Notes under the pieces: generated by a model
What the model was told of the DNA's origin: nothing
What the model saw: only the letters and a program-made list of their open reading frames with translations
The model's database searches: none
Translations under genes and position numbers: made by a program
Assembly: GCF_014204495.1 (NCBI RefSeq)
Contig: NZ_JACHLN010000001.1
Location: forward strand, 496,001 to 560,000
Length of the DNA stretch: 64,000 nucleotides
Origin: Sphingomonas kyeonggiensis
GTDB taxonomy: Bacteria > Pseudomonadota > Alphaproteobacteria > Sphingomonadales > Sphingomonadaceae
Reading direction: 5' to 3'
Shown here: piece after piece, positions 40,758 through 50,093 of the stretch
Layout of the letters: each line of letters starts with the position of its first letter
How positions within the stretch are numbered: the first letter of the stretch is position 1

Positions 40758-42272
40758 TCAGCGGTTCACCCGGTAGAGATGGTCGGTGCCGTCGCTCCAG
40801 ACCTCCGAAAGCCCGGCCAGCACGCGCGGATCGTCGATCTGCGGCTCGATCAGCCAGACATAGTCGAACCGGCCGCGCGGCAGCCCGGCGAGCGCGCCGC
40901 GCAGGTCGCGCAGCCCCGCTCCCGTTGCGCAGGGCCGGTTGGTGATCATCTCCGACGGATCCACCGCATAGCCCTTCACCCCCGGGGCGATGACATGCAT
41001 CAGCCCGGTCGAGCCGAGGTCGAACTGGTCATTGGCGAAGGCGCCGCGGCGGACCACGACCATGCTCGGCAGGTGGTTCTTGCGGAACAGCGCCCAGGGC
41101 GGCTTGCAATTGTTGGTGACGAAGCCGGCGACGCGGCTGCCATAAGGGATGTGCTCGACCGCTGCGAGGTGGCGATCCCAGTCGCGGGCCTCGATCGTCA
41201 TGCTGGTGAAGGTGCCGGCGATGCGGATCAGGCAGAAGACCATGCCGATCAGCGCCATCCTGCGCAGATCGTGTTGGCTCGCCTCGGCGCGTGGCACCAC
41301 CGCGAGCAGCGCCATCATCACGCCATAGGGCGCCAGCCGGGCATCGGCATAGGCCGTACCGAACGGCATCGCGACAAAGGCGGCGCACAGGCCGAGCGTC
41401 ACCACGCCCAGCTGCGGCGCGAACCGCCATTTGGGCGAGCGCGCGGCATGGTAGAGCAGCAGGCCGATCGTCGCGACCGAGGCGACGTCGAACCATTCCC
41501 AGCGATCGCGCAGCACCATGCCAACCCAGCCGGGCTTGAGCCGGAAGCTCTCCAGCCAGTCGCTGGTGCCGGCGCCGTCCCCCGGGGTCCAGCGCAGCAG
41601 CATGACGAAGGGAAGCGCGAGCGGCAGGCAGTTCAGGCCGGCCCACCACGTCGCCGCGATCCAGCCGCGCCCGGCGGCGCGCTCGCGCATCAGGTCGGAC
41701 AGGAAGGCGAAGCAGCCGAGCACCAGCCAGCCGAACAGGTGCGCGCCCCAGATGAGCCAGGCGATCGGCACGAACAGCGCGGCGCGCAGGCGGAAGCGCT
41801 GCTGGCGGCCGAGGCGCAGCCACAAGGCGAAGGCGTTGAGCGCCAGCGCCATGGCCAGCGTGTAGTTCAGGAAGCCGTAGAGAAAGATCATGCTGTAGGC
41901 GAGCGGCAGCGCGAACAGCGCCGCGGGCTGCACCCGGCCATGCGCCTCGCGCGAGACCCACAATATGCCCGCCACGGTGAGCATCGGGATGGCGACCACG
42001 ATCAGCTTCACCGCCGGCTCGAGCCCGAGCAAGGGCGCGAGCAGGTACACCAGCACATCGACGCCGAGATAGCCGATCGCGCGCCAGTGGAACTCGTACC
42101 ATTGGTCGAGCGTCGCGGCATCGGTGCCCAGCATCACCCGGTAGCGGGCCATGTGCCCCGGCAGGTCGAGCAACGGCGGCAGGCTCGGCCAGAGCAGCGG
42201 CACGGCGGCAGCCAGGATCGCGGCGAGCGCGAACCAGCGGGTCTGCCACCATTCCAGTTCGGGCCGTTCCAT
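40758..42272 (-). CDS. Large polytopic membrane protein of unknown function, paralogue 2
   Basis: The 504-residue sister of the preceding entry. Shared blocks include EWWQTRWF versus QWWQTRWF at the N-terminus, PPLLDLPGHMARYRVML near 33, LIVVAIPMLTVAGILWVSREAHGR, FGTAYADARLAPYGV and FDYVWLIEP near the C-terminus. It lacks the long Pro/Glu-rich tail. Topology is about eleven helices plus a C-terminal soluble domain. It starts 5 bp downstream of the GT-C-like gene stop, so the three are one operon. Confidence 0.8.
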   Translation of the reverse strand: MERPELEWWQTRWFALAAILAAAVPLLWPSLPPLLDLPGHMARYRVMLGTDAATLDQWYEFHWRAIGYLGVDVLVYLLAPLLGLEPAVKLIVVAIPMLTVAGILWVSREAHGRVQPAALFALPLAYSMIFLYGFLNYTLAMALALNAFALWLRLGRQQRFRLRAALFVPIAWLIWGAHLFGWLVLGCFAFLSDLMRERAAGRGWIAATWWAGLNCLPLALPFVMLLRWTPGDGAGTSDWLESFRLKPGWVGMVLRDRWEWFDVASVATIGLLLYHAARSPKWRFAPQLGVVTLGLCAAFVAMPFGTAYADARLAPYGVMMALLAVVPRAEASQHDLRRMALIGMVFCLIRIAGTFTSMTIEARDWDRHLAAVEHIPYGSRVAGFVTNNCKPPWALFRKNHLPSMVVVRRGAFANDQFDLGSTGLMHVIAPGVKGYAVDPSEMITNRPCATGAGLRDLRGALAGLPRGRFDYVWLIEPQIDDPRVLAGLSEVWSDGTDHLYRVNR

Positions 42273-42277
42273 GTCGA

Positions 42278-43990
42278 TCAATGCCGCGTGCCGATCCGGT
42301 AGATGCGCGGTGCGTCGCCCTTGTCGAGCGGCACCAGCCATTCGGGGATTACCCCGCGGCCGAGCTGCGCGGCAAGGCTTTCGGGCTGATCGGCGGCCTT
42401 CGCCATATGATCGAGGTCGCCGGGGCAGAAGGCGACATAGTCGACGCCCCAGGCACGGGCGATCGCTTCGGACTGGGCAGGCTGGCGCATGAAGAAGTCG
42501 TACATGGCACGGTTCCCCTGGTTGTTGCGGTGATAGGGTGCGGCGATCACGCGGTGCGGCGTCGCGGCGATTGCATAGGCGCCGAGGTCCAGCGGCGTGA
42601 GCAGGCGGCCGGGCGGGAGCGCGGCGAGCCGGGCAAGCGCATCGGGCGCGGTGCAGTTCGGGCCGGGCTCGACTTTCGGCGGGAAGAGCGCTGCGGCGGC
42701 GATCGGATAGAGGATGCCGGTGGCGGCGATCCAGGCACCGGCCAGCGCCAGGGCGTTTCGCGCGCGGGCCGCTGTGATCATCACCGCCAGCGCGGGGGCC
42801 GCGAGCAGCGCGCCGGCATAGGCGCCGCGGAGCTGGAGCAGGGTGATCGCGAGGCTGGCCAGCTGGAGCGCGGCGAGCAGCCACCAGCCCGGGCTGCGGG
42901 ACTTCCACGCGAAGCGGGCGCTGGCGAGAAGGCCGACCAGCGCAAGGCCGGCATAGGCGATGGTGTTGGCCGGCGGGGCCGCGAACAGGGGCTGCGCCTC
43001 GCCGACCTCGGCCAGCCAGAGCCGGGCAAGCAGCGGATCGACTTCACCATAGGGGTGGAGGCATTGCGGGGCGAATGACAACATCGCGACGAGGACGAAC
43101 AGGCCGGCAATAGCCGTCGCGATCAACCGGGCGCGCAGGCTGCGCGGAGCGGATACGGCGAACAGAGCGAGGCCGAGCGGCGCCAGTGCAGCGCACTGGG
43201 CCGCGCGCCAGAGCAGGCCGGTAAAGCCGTCACAAGCGAGAACATTCCAGCCGCTGGTGCGGAATACCACCCCCGCCCCGACCAGCGCGAGCGGCAGGAC
43301 AAGGCCGAAGCCAAACAGGCGGCTACCGGCACCGGGAGCGTCCGTGACCCAGAGAAGCACCATCGCGGCGCCGGCCACCGCGAGCAGCGGCAACGTCTCC
43401 AAACCGATGACCAACGATGCGGTGATGGCGAGCGCGGCAACCAGGCCGGCGGTGAAGCGGCCGGCGCCGAGCAGGGCATGGACCAGCAGCAGGAGCAGCA
43501 CCATCTGCAGCGCGTGGTGATCGATGCGACCGGGCATGAACAGACTGATCGCCGGATAGGCCAAAGCGGCGAGCAGGATCGCGGTTGCCGAGGGCGCACC
43601 GAGACGGCGGGCGATGGCGCCGGTCAGGACCAAAGCAGCGAAGAAGTGGAGCGCCGGTGAGACGGTGACCGCCGCCAGCGTCGCCCCATGCGCGCCCAAT
43701 AGCGGCGTGAGCGCGAGGATCAGCGCGGCCGGCACCAGGTCGGCCAATCGCGACCAGTGCATCTCGAGCCCCGGCGCGGCGCCGAGGCGATGCTGGGCGA
43801 GATCGGCATATGCCTGGCCGCCGAGCCAGTCGCGAACCTGCTGGAGACGGACCATGTCGTCGGTATCGGGCAGGCGCAGCGCAGTCAGGTCCTGCCAGTC
43901 GCGCAGCGCCCAGGCCGCGCTCAGCACCATAGCCAGCAACAGCGCGACGCACAGGTCGCGCCACGCTGCTCGGGGCGGGCTGGTTTCCAT
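42278..43990 (-). CDS. GT-C-like membrane protein (ArnT/PMT-type architecture)
   Basis: A 570-residue protein with 11-13 membrane helices. After the first helix comes ALRLPDTDDMVRLQQ (Asp42, Asp44, Asp45), the place where GT-C glycosyltransferases carry their catalytic acidic pair. It is followed by GLEMHWSRLADLVP near 72 and PGRIDHHALQMV near 152. The C-terminal soluble part contains GPNCTAPDALARLAA. These features suggest a polyprenyl-phosphate sugar transferase or related enzyme; the acceptor is unknown. I chose the ATG at 43990. Confidence 0.75.
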   Translation of the reverse strand: METSPPRAAWRDLCVALLLAMVLSAAWALRDWQDLTALRLPDTDDMVRLQQVRDWLGGQAYADLAQHRLGAAPGLEMHWSRLADLVPAALILALTPLLGAHGATLAAVTVSPALHFFAALVLTGAIARRLGAPSATAILLAALAYPAISLFMPGRIDHHALQMVLLLLLVHALLGAGRFTAGLVAALAITASLVIGLETLPLLAVAGAAMVLLWVTDAPGAGSRLFGFGLVLPLALVGAGVVFRTSGWNVLACDGFTGLLWRAAQCAALAPLGLALFAVSAPRSLRARLIATAIAGLFVLVAMLSFAPQCLHPYGEVDPLLARLWLAEVGEAQPLFAAPPANTIAYAGLALVGLLASARFAWKSRSPGWWLLAALQLASLAITLLQLRGAYAGALLAAPALAVMITAARARNALALAGAWIAATGILYPIAAAALFPPKVEPGPNCTAPDALARLAALPPGRLLTPLDLGAYAIAATPHRVIAAPYHRNNQGNRAMYDFFMRQPAQSEAIARAWGVDYVAFCPGDLDHMAKAADQPESLAAQLGRGVIPEWLVPLDKGDAPRIYRIGTRH

Positions 43991-44042
43991 GCCCCGGTGG
44001 TAAGGTGCTTTGGTTAATTGCGCGTTAGAGGCTGGTTCCGGG

Positions 44043-45203
44043 CTAGCACTTCCTATGGTCATGCGCGTGGCCGTGCGACGCTATCCGCACCTTGCCGATC
44101 CGGTTGATGCCCAGCTCGCTGAACCAGATATCGCCGTCCGGCCCCTGGACGATCCGGTGCATCACCGTGCCGCGCGACGGCGCGCGATAATAAAGGATGT
44201 CGACACCGCTCAGGTCGCCCTTCTCGGCATGGAGGATGTCGGCGGAGAGGCGGACGATATAGTCGTCGGCCACCGGCCCGGTCGGCGGCGGGCTGACATA
44301 TTGCTGGACCCAGAGATTGCCGTCGGTGTCGAAGGCAAGCCCGGCCAAGATCGCATTCGCTGCGGTAAGCGGCACCGGGAACTCGGTGATCGAGCCATCC
44401 GCCTCGACCCGGCCGACCTTGCCGCCCGCCTCTTCGCTGAACCACATCCGACCGTCCGGCCCTGCGACGATCGCGATCGGGCGGCTGTTGGCGGTGGGAA
44501 TAGCGATCTCGGCCGGCGTGCCGCCCTCGGCCGGGATACGCGCGATCTTGCTGCTGGTCAGTTCGGTGCACCACATCGCGCCGTCCGGCGCCGCGGCAAG
44601 GTAGATCGGGACCGCGCCCAGGGTGGGCAGCGCATAATGATGCACTTCGAAGCTGTGCGGATCGACACGGCCGACCGTGTTGGTGAGCTTGCCGGTGAAC
44701 CACAGCGCGCCATCCTTCCCGATGCCGAGCCCGTGCGGGCGCGTGTTGATCGGCGGTTCGATGCCGGAGCCATGGAGGCGGACATCGACAAGCTGGACGA
44801 TGTTGCCGTCCGGATCGATCCGGGCGAGCTGGCCATACCCCTCGAACGTAACCCAGAGCTGCCCATCCAGGTCGAACTTGATGCCGTGCGGCAGGCTTCC
44901 CTGGGGCATGGCGAAATAGGTCGCTTCCCCATCGAGCGTCACGCGGGCGATATGGTCGTAATTCTGGCCAGAGACCCAGAAGACCTGCCCGTCATGGCGT
45001 TGGTCATAGACCAGTTCATGCGTCGATCCGCCGCCCTCGACACAGCAATGGGTGGAATCGGCGGCAGCGCAGCCGGTGGTCGGCGCGGCGCCCGGCCAGG
45101 CGAGCGGATATTCGATCACCTGGCCGGCGACGCACGGCGTCGTGTCGATCGCGGCACCATGATCCATGTGATCCATGCCGTGATGCATCGTCATGTCGTG
45201 CAT
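44043..45203 (-). CDS. Virginiamycin B lyase-like beta-propeller protein
   Basis: About 386 residues. Six to seven repeated blades of Vgb/NHL type are seen (LPHGIKFDLDGQLWVTFEGYGQLARIDPDG in pieces, then RPHGLGIGKDGALWFTG, YLAAAPDGAMWCTE, AIVAGPDGRMWFSEE and RIVQGPDGDIWFSE). The N-terminus is Met/His-rich (MHDMTMHHGMDHMDHG) and the C-terminus ends HGHAHDH, both apt for metal binding. I chose ATG 45203 because GGGGGA lies 6-7 bp upstream; ATG 45209 overlaps that SD. It lies 52 bp upstream of the GT-C-like gene and may head its operon. Antibiotic lyase activity is not implied. Confidence 0.8.
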   Translation of the reverse strand: MHDMTMHHGMDHMDHGAAIDTTPCVAGQVIEYPLAWPGAAPTTGCAAADSTHCCVEGGGSTHELVYDQRHDGQVFWVSGQNYDHIARVTLDGEATYFAMPQGSLPHGIKFDLDGQLWVTFEGYGQLARIDPDGNIVQLVDVRLHGSGIEPPINTRPHGLGIGKDGALWFTGKLTNTVGRVDPHSFEVHHYALPTLGAVPIYLAAAPDGAMWCTELTSSKIARIPAEGGTPAEIAIPTANSRPIAIVAGPDGRMWFSEEAGGKVGRVEADGSITEFPVPLTAANAILAGLAFDTDGNLWVQQYVSPPPTGPVADDYIVRLSADILHAEKGDLSGVDILYYRAPSRGTVMHRIVQGPDGDIWFSELGINRIGKVRIASHGHAHDHRKC

Positions 45204-45302
45204 AGCCATTCCCCCCGAAAGTCGCGGAGAGGCTATGCCTGGCCCAACGACTCCACAATGCGCCACGCCGGGAGAAGCATCGGTTTCGGCAATATCGCGC
45301 CG

Positions 45303-46133
45303 TCAGTGCGACACGACCCACCGGCCATCGCGGAAGCGATACAGGTTCGGCGAGATGCAGCGCTGCTGGCTGGCGCAATCCTCGCGCACCGTCTGCTTGA
45401 ACTGCTCTAGCCGGGGTCCGTCGGGCATGCGGGCGACGAAGACCATGTCGTCCGCGACGACGGTGACGAACAACTCGGGTCCGGCGACATCGGCGATGGC
45501 ACGCCAAGCCTTGGTGTCGGCAAGCAACGTGGCGAGATAGGGCTGCTCCGCGAAGAGGACCGGGTTCTGCGCCACGGCGGCAGGGCTGGGCAGCGCGGGA
45601 AGCCCAGCTCGGGTCTGCTGCCAGGCGCGCGCCCAGGCCTGACCGCGGGTGAGCTTGAGCGTGCCGAGCACCTCCGGCGGCACCGTCGATACGCTGTCCG
45701 GGGCGTTGGACACCAGCACCGCGAACAGATCCTCGCCGATCGGCTCCGCGACGATCGCCGGGACGTGCCGCACATATTGCGCGTCGCGCACAGCGATCCG
45801 CAACGATTCCGGAGTCGGCGCCGGCGGCATCGGGTTCCGCAAAACCTTGTCGAGGAATTCGGTCCGCACCGCCGTGCAATCCGCGGCCGAAGCGTGGCGG
45901 CAATAGCCATAGACGCGGTGGAAGTTCAGCGTGCTTTCGGCCCGGCCGCCACCCTTGAGCGATACCGACAGCGGATCATCCCGCTGCACAACGGTGACGC
46001 CGGGTACCCGCTGCTGAATCTGCCGGATCATCTCGGCAACGAAGCGCTGCTCGTTGCTGACCTGAGCGCTGCATCCCGTGCCGGAGAGCAGGGCGCCGCA
46101 CGCCCCCAAAACCGCCGTCCGCCTGATCGCCAT
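45303..46133 (-). CDS. Putative lipoprotein of unknown function
   Basis: A 276-residue secreted protein with a lipobox-like end to its signal peptide (GALLSGTGC, Cys21). The mature part has no family that I can name with confidence; the alternation of VRHVPAIVAEPIGEDLFAVLV and FVTVVADDMVFVARM recalls DUF1444-like proteins, weakly. Cys residues at YCRHASAADC and REDCASQQRC could form disulphides. It is a single gene with a palindrome 66 bp upstream. Confidence 0.65.
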   Translation of the reverse strand: MAIRRTAVLGACGALLSGTGCSAQVSNEQRFVAEMIRQIQQRVPGVTVVQRDDPLSVSLKGGGRAESTLNFHRVYGYCRHASAADCTAVRTEFLDKVLRNPMPPAPTPESLRIAVRDAQYVRHVPAIVAEPIGEDLFAVLVSNAPDSVSTVPPEVLGTLKLTRGQAWARAWQQTRAGLPALPSPAAVAQNPVLFAEQPYLATLLADTKAWRAIADVAGPELFVTVVADDMVFVARMPDGPRLEQFKQTVREDCASQQRCISPNLYRFRDGRWVVSH

Positions 46134-46198
46134 CTCGCTTCCCCTCGAATCGATGAGAACAAAGCGATAACAGAGTGCCGCCGGAACGGACGGGAACC

Positions 46199-46215
46199 AT
46201 GTCCGAACCGGACAT
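46199..46215. promoter_or_regulatory. Palindrome upstream of the lipoprotein gene
   Basis: ATGTCCG-AAC-CGGACAT, perfect 7-bp arms, 66 bp upstream of the lipoprotein start. It is a candidate operator; no regulator gene is adjacent. Confidence 0.35.
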
Positions 46216-46220
46216 AGTTA

Positions 46221-46246
46221 CGGCGGGTACCCAAGGGCACCCGCCG
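46221..46246 (-). terminator. Terminator-like hairpin after argG
   Basis: CGGCGGGT and ACCCGCCG, with an inner GGG/CCC pairing, form a strong stem 11 bp downstream of the argG stop. There is no T-run, so Rho-dependent or pausing action is as likely as intrinsic termination. Confidence 0.4.
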
Positions 46247-46256
46247 GATATCGGAA

Positions 46257-47474
46257 TCAGCCCTCGCGGCGGCCGAGCAGGCGCAGGCGGAGCGCGTTGA
46301 GCTTGATGAAGCCCGCCGCGTCGCGCTGGTCATAGGCGCCCTGGTCGTCCTCGAAGGTCACGACCTTCTCCGAGTACAGGCTGTACGGCGACTTGCGGCC
46401 GGTGACGTTCACGCTGCCCTTGTAGAGCTTCAGGCGGACGGTACCGGTCACCTTTTCCTGGCTATAGTCGATCGCGGCCTGGAGCATCTCGCGCTCCGGC
46501 GCGAACCAGAAGCCGTTATAGATCAGCTCGGCATAGCGCGGCGCCAGCTCGTCCTTGAGGTGCGCGGCGCCGCGATCGAGCGTGATCTGCTCGATGCCGC
46601 GGTGGGCCAGGTGATAGATGGTGCCGCCCGGCGTTTCGTACATGCCGCGCGACTTCATGCCGACGAAGCGGTTCTCGACCAGGTCGAGACGGCCGATGCC
46701 GTGCTTGCGGCCGAGCTCGTTGAGCGCGGTGAGCAGGGTGGCCGGGCTCATCGCCACGCCGTTCAGCGCCACGCCGTCGCCACGCTCGAAATCGATCGTG
46801 ATCACTTCCGGCTCGTTCGGCGCGTCTTCCGGGTTCACCGTGCGCGAATAGACATAGTCGGGCACTTCCTCCCACGGATCCTCGAGCACCTTGCCCTCGG
46901 ACGAGGTGTGGAGAAGGTTCGCGTCGGTCGAGAAGGGCGATTCACCGCGCTTGTCCTTGGCGACCGGGATCTGGTGCTTCTCGGCGAACTCGATCAGCTT
47001 GGTACGGCTGGTCAGGTCCCACTCGCGCCAGGGCGCGATCACCTTGATGTCCGGATTGAGCGCGTAATAGCCGAGCTCGAAGCGGACCTGGTCATTGCCC
47101 TTGCCGGTGGCACCGTGGCTCACTGCATCGGCGTTCACCAGCTTGGCGATCTCGATCTGGCGCTTGGCGATCAGCGGGCGCGCGATCGAGGTGCCGAGGA
47201 GATACAGGCCTTCGTAGAGCGCGTTGGCGCGCATCATCGGGAAGACGAAGTCCTTGACGAACTCCTCGCGCAGATCGTCGATGAAGATGTGCTCGGGCTT
47301 CACGCCGGCCATTTCGGCCTTCTTGCGCGCCGGCTCGAGCTCCTCGCCCTGGCCCAGGTCGGCCGTGAAGGTCACGACCTCGCACTGATATTCCTGCTGG
47401 AGCCATTTCAGGATCACGCTCGTGTCCAGGCCGCCCGAATAGGCGAGGACAACGCGGTTGATCTTGTCTGACAT
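46257..47474 (-). CDS. argG: Argininosuccinate synthase
   Basis: A 405-residue enzyme that joins citrulline and aspartate with ATP in arginine synthesis. The N-type ATP pyrophosphatase P-loop [11 protein letters not shown] is near 10-20; [29 protein letters not shown] and YLTHRG-equivalent [10 protein letters not shown] follow. Length and start are standard. It is divergent from the DUF1801 gene, with 110 bp between. Confidence 0.98.
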   Translation of the reverse strand: MSDKINRVVLAYSGGLDTSVILKWLQQEYQCEVVTFTADLGQGEELEPARKKAEMAGVKPEHIFIDDLREEFVKDFVFPMMRANALYEGLYLLGTSIARPLIAKRQIEIAKLVNADAVSHGATGKGNDQVRFELGYYALNPDIKVIAPWREWDLTSRTKLIEFAEKHQIPVAKDKRGESPFSTDANLLHTSSEGKVLEDPWEEVPDYVYSRTVNPEDAPNEPEVITIDFERGDGVALNGVAMSPATLLTALNELGRKHGIGRLDLVENRFVGMKSRGMYETPGGTIYHLAHRGIEQITLDRGAAHLKDELAPRYAELIYNGFWFAPEREMLQAAIDYSQEKVTGTVRLKLYKGSVNVTGRKSPYSLYSEKVVTFEDDQGAYDQRDAAGFIKLNALRLRLLGRREG

Positions 47475-47584
47475 GGGCGACTCCGAAGGATGTGCGGGAA
47501 AACCGGGGCGCTCTAGGGTCCACGCGCCGCTTCCGCAAGTTTTGCGGCTGGGGCATGCTATGCCCGACGGACATGGAGGGGCGA

Positions 47585-48004
47585 ATGGCCGAGCTGAAGA
47601 CCAGGGCGACCGAGGTGAAGGCGGCGGATTTCATCGCTGCGGTGCCCGATCCGGTGCGGCGCGCCGATGCGGAGATCGTCTGCGAGATGCTGCGGCGGCT
47701 GACCGGCGAGGCACCCCGGATGTGGGGGCCGACGATCATCGGCTTCGGCAGCTATCGCTACACCTATGACAGCGGCCATTCGGGCGAGATGTGCCGGATC
47801 GGCTTCTCGCCGCGCAAGGCGGAGACGGTGCTCTATGTGCTGACCGGCAAGCCCGAGCAGGAACCGCTGCTCGCCCGGCTGGGCAAGCACCGGACCGGCA
47901 AGAGCTGCCTCTATGTCCGGAAACTTGCCGATGTGGACCTGGCGGTGCTGGAGGAGATCGCCCGCACCGCCATTGCCCATATGGACGCGACCTACCCCGC
48001 CTGA
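47585..48004 (+). CDS. DUF1801 domain protein
   Basis: A 139-residue protein with the DUF1801/YdhG-like fold: [20 protein letters not shown] near 16-35, [19 protein letters not shown] near 46, [15 protein letters not shown], and a Lys/Cys segment [10 protein letters not shown]. It starts at ATG after GGAGGGGCGA. The function is unknown. Its last 13 bp overlap the end of cfa on the other strand. Confidence 0.88.
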   Translation: MAELKTRATEVKAADFIAAVPDPVRRADAEIVCEMLRRLTGEAPRMWGPTIIGFGSYRYTYDSGHSGEMCRIGFSPRKAETVLYVLTGKPEQEPLLARLGKHRTGKSCLYVRKLADVDLAVLEEIARTAIAHMDATYPA

Positions 48005-49254
48005 CCGGCCTGGCGCAGGGTCACCTTGTGCGGCTCGTGCAGCGCGCGCTCGCCTTCGAACATGTAATCGCGGGTGAGCGGCAACGCGTCGCGCGAGCGC
48101 GAGAATTGCAGCTGGTAGTTGACCAGGCCGCCATATTGGAAGCTGACATGGCAGCCGGCCAGGTAGAAGCACCACATCCGGTAGAAGCGCTCGTCGTACA
48201 GGCCGACGATCGCATCGCGCGAGGCGACGGCGCGCTCGTACCAGTGCCGGAGCGTCTCGGCATAATGGAGGCGCAGCACCTCCACATCGGTCATGAAGTA
48301 GCGCAGCCCCTCATAGCCCTTGGCGATCTCCGACAGCGCCGGGATATAGCCGCCGGGGAAGATGTACTTGAGCGTGAACGCATCGGTGACGCCGGGGCCG
48401 CCGGCGCGGCCGATCGTGTGGAGCAGCATCACGCCTTCCGGCGTCAGCAGCTCGCGCACCTTGCGGAAGAAGGTGCGGTAATGCGGCGTTCCGACATGCT
48501 CGAACATGCCGACCGAAACGATCCGATCGAACTGGCCGGCGAGGTTGCGATAGTCGATCAGCTCGAACTTCACCTTGTCCGCCACGCCCGCATCGAGCGC
48601 GCGCTGGCGGGCGACCTTGAGCTGTTCCTCGGACAGAGTGACGCCCAGCACCTCGGCACCGGTCTTCTGGTGGATGTAGAGCGCCATGCCGCCCCAGCCG
48701 CAGCCGATATCGAGCACCTTCATGCCCGGCTCGATCGCCAGCTTGGCGACGATATGCGCCTTCTTGTCGAGCTGGGCCTGCTCGAGGCTGATGCCCGGCC
48801 CACTGAAATAGGCGCAGCTATATTGGCGATCGGTATCGAGGAAGAGATCGTAGAGCTTGCCCGAAAGGTCGTAATGGTGCGCGACGTTCTTCTTCGAGCG
48901 GTGCTGCATGTTGATCCGCCCGATGCGGAACAGCAGCTTGTCCAGCACCGCCTTGAAGGCGCTGGGCGACAGGGCCGAGCTATTGTCCTCCCAGAGATTG
49001 TTCGCGGCGAACAGCACCACCATGTCGAAGATGTCGCCATGCTCGATGACCATGTCGCCGTCCATGAACGACTCGGCAGCGCCGAGCGAGGGATCGCGCA
49101 GGATGCGGCGCACCGCGCGTGCTCCGAAACGGACCGTTACGGGCTTGAGTGTGGCGTCCGGTTCACCGAAAACCCGCTGCGTGCCATCCGCGTGGATGAC
49201 GGTCAGTTGTCCGCGCTTGATTGCGCGTGCGAAAAAACGATCAATCAACGCCAT
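47992..49254 (-). CDS. cfa: Cyclopropane-fatty-acyl-phospholipid synthase
   Basis: A 420-residue SAM-dependent enzyme. The SAM motif VLDIGCGWGGMALYIHQ is near 178-194, preceded by YDLSGKLYDLFLDTDRQYSCAYF, the lipid-site signature of Cfa. IVSVGMFEHVG and the C-terminal AGCHVSFQYGGLVNYQLQF complete the family pattern. It adds a methylene to unsaturated acyl chains in membrane phospholipids, usually in stationary phase or acid stress. Confidence 0.94.
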   Translation of the reverse strand: MALIDRFFARAIKRGQLTVIHADGTQRVFGEPDATLKPVTVRFGARAVRRILRDPSLGAAESFMDGDMVIEHGDIFDMVVLFAANNLWEDNSSALSPSAFKAVLDKLLFRIGRINMQHRSKKNVAHHYDLSGKLYDLFLDTDRQYSCAYFSGPGISLEQAQLDKKAHIVAKLAIEPGMKVLDIGCGWGGMALYIHQKTGAEVLGVTLSEEQLKVARQRALDAGVADKVKFELIDYRNLAGQFDRIVSVGMFEHVGTPHYRTFFRKVRELLTPEGVMLLHTIGRAGGPGVTDAFTLKYIFPGGYIPALSEIAKGYEGLRYFMTDVEVLRLHYAETLRHWYERAVASRDAIVGLYDERFYRMWCFYLAGCHVSFQYGGLVNYQLQFSRSRDALPLTRDYMFEGERALHEPHKVTLRQAGQAG

Positions 49255-49355
49255 TTAGCCGTCACCACCATCCAGGGTTAACAGCCCCCCATAGGCACCT
49301 TAGGGATGTACGGGATTTCCGCAATATTTCCGCACCTGCGAAGAATCCGACACAA

Positions 49356-50093
49356 TCAGATGCCGGCGTACCATTCATAGCCGGCGATATCCTCCCAGAA
49401 GCCGCCCTTGCCCCGGCCGATTCCGGCCAGGCTGGCCACCGCTTCGATGCGCATGACGTATTTTGCGTGCTTGTAGCCGAGCTGGCGCTCGACCCGCAGG
49501 CGCAGCGGGGCGCCGTGGCCGACACCGAGCGGCGCATCGTTCATCGACCAGGCGAGGATGGTCTGGGGGTGGAAGGCGTCGACCAGGTCGATCGACTCGT
49601 AGTAGGGAATGCGGCGCTGGCCGAACACGTCGGCACAGTGGAAGACGATATAGCGGACGCCGTCCTGCAGACCGGCGAGGCGAAGCACTTCCTCCAGCCG
49701 CGGCCCCTGCCATTTGCCGATCGCGCTCCAGCCCTCGACACAGTCGTGGCGGGTGATCTGGGCGCGTTGGGGCATCGAGCGGAGCTGGGCGAGGCTGAGC
49801 GACAATGGTTGCCGGACCATCCCGCCCACCTGCAGGCGCCAGTCGGCGAAGCGATTGGCGGCGAGCGCGTTGTACTCGGGCGTGTTGGGGTTGTTGGTGC
49901 CGTTGGTCCGGAAGCGCGGGCTACGCTGCTCGGGACGGAACTCGGCGGCGAGCGCGCCGCGACCGACCACCGCGCGCTGAAGATAGCGATGCGCTTCATC
50001 GGCATCGAGCAGCAGCGGGCTGCCCGTCCAGGCATCGCAGCCGGCGAGCAGGGTCGCACCGCCGGAGACGATCAGGCCGCGCCGGGTGATCAT
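49356..50093 (-). CDS. Molybdopterin-dependent sulfite-oxidase-fold oxidoreductase
   Basis: A 245-residue protein with a Tat-like RR and lipobox at the N-terminus (MITRRGLIVSGGATLLAGC). The Mo-pterin ligand Cys is in RHDCVEGWSAIGKW, and GAPLRLRVERQLGYKHAKYV is the following conserved block. It resembles MsrP/YedY and other sulfite-oxidase-type enzymes but is shorter. The start overlaps the cytochrome gene stop (ATGA), so this b-type cytochrome is probably its electron partner. The substrate is unknown. Confidence 0.9.
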   Translation of the reverse strand: MITRRGLIVSGGATLLAGCDAWTGSPLLLDADEAHRYLQRAVVGRGALAAEFRPEQRSPRFRTNGTNNPNTPEYNALAANRFADWRLQVGGMVRQPLSLSLAQLRSMPQRAQITRHDCVEGWSAIGKWQGPRLEEVLRLAGLQDGVRYIVFHCADVFGQRRIPYYESIDLVDAFHPQTILAWSMNDAPLGVGHGAPLRLRVERQLGYKHAKYVMRIEAVASLAGIGRGKGGFWEDIAGYEWYAGI

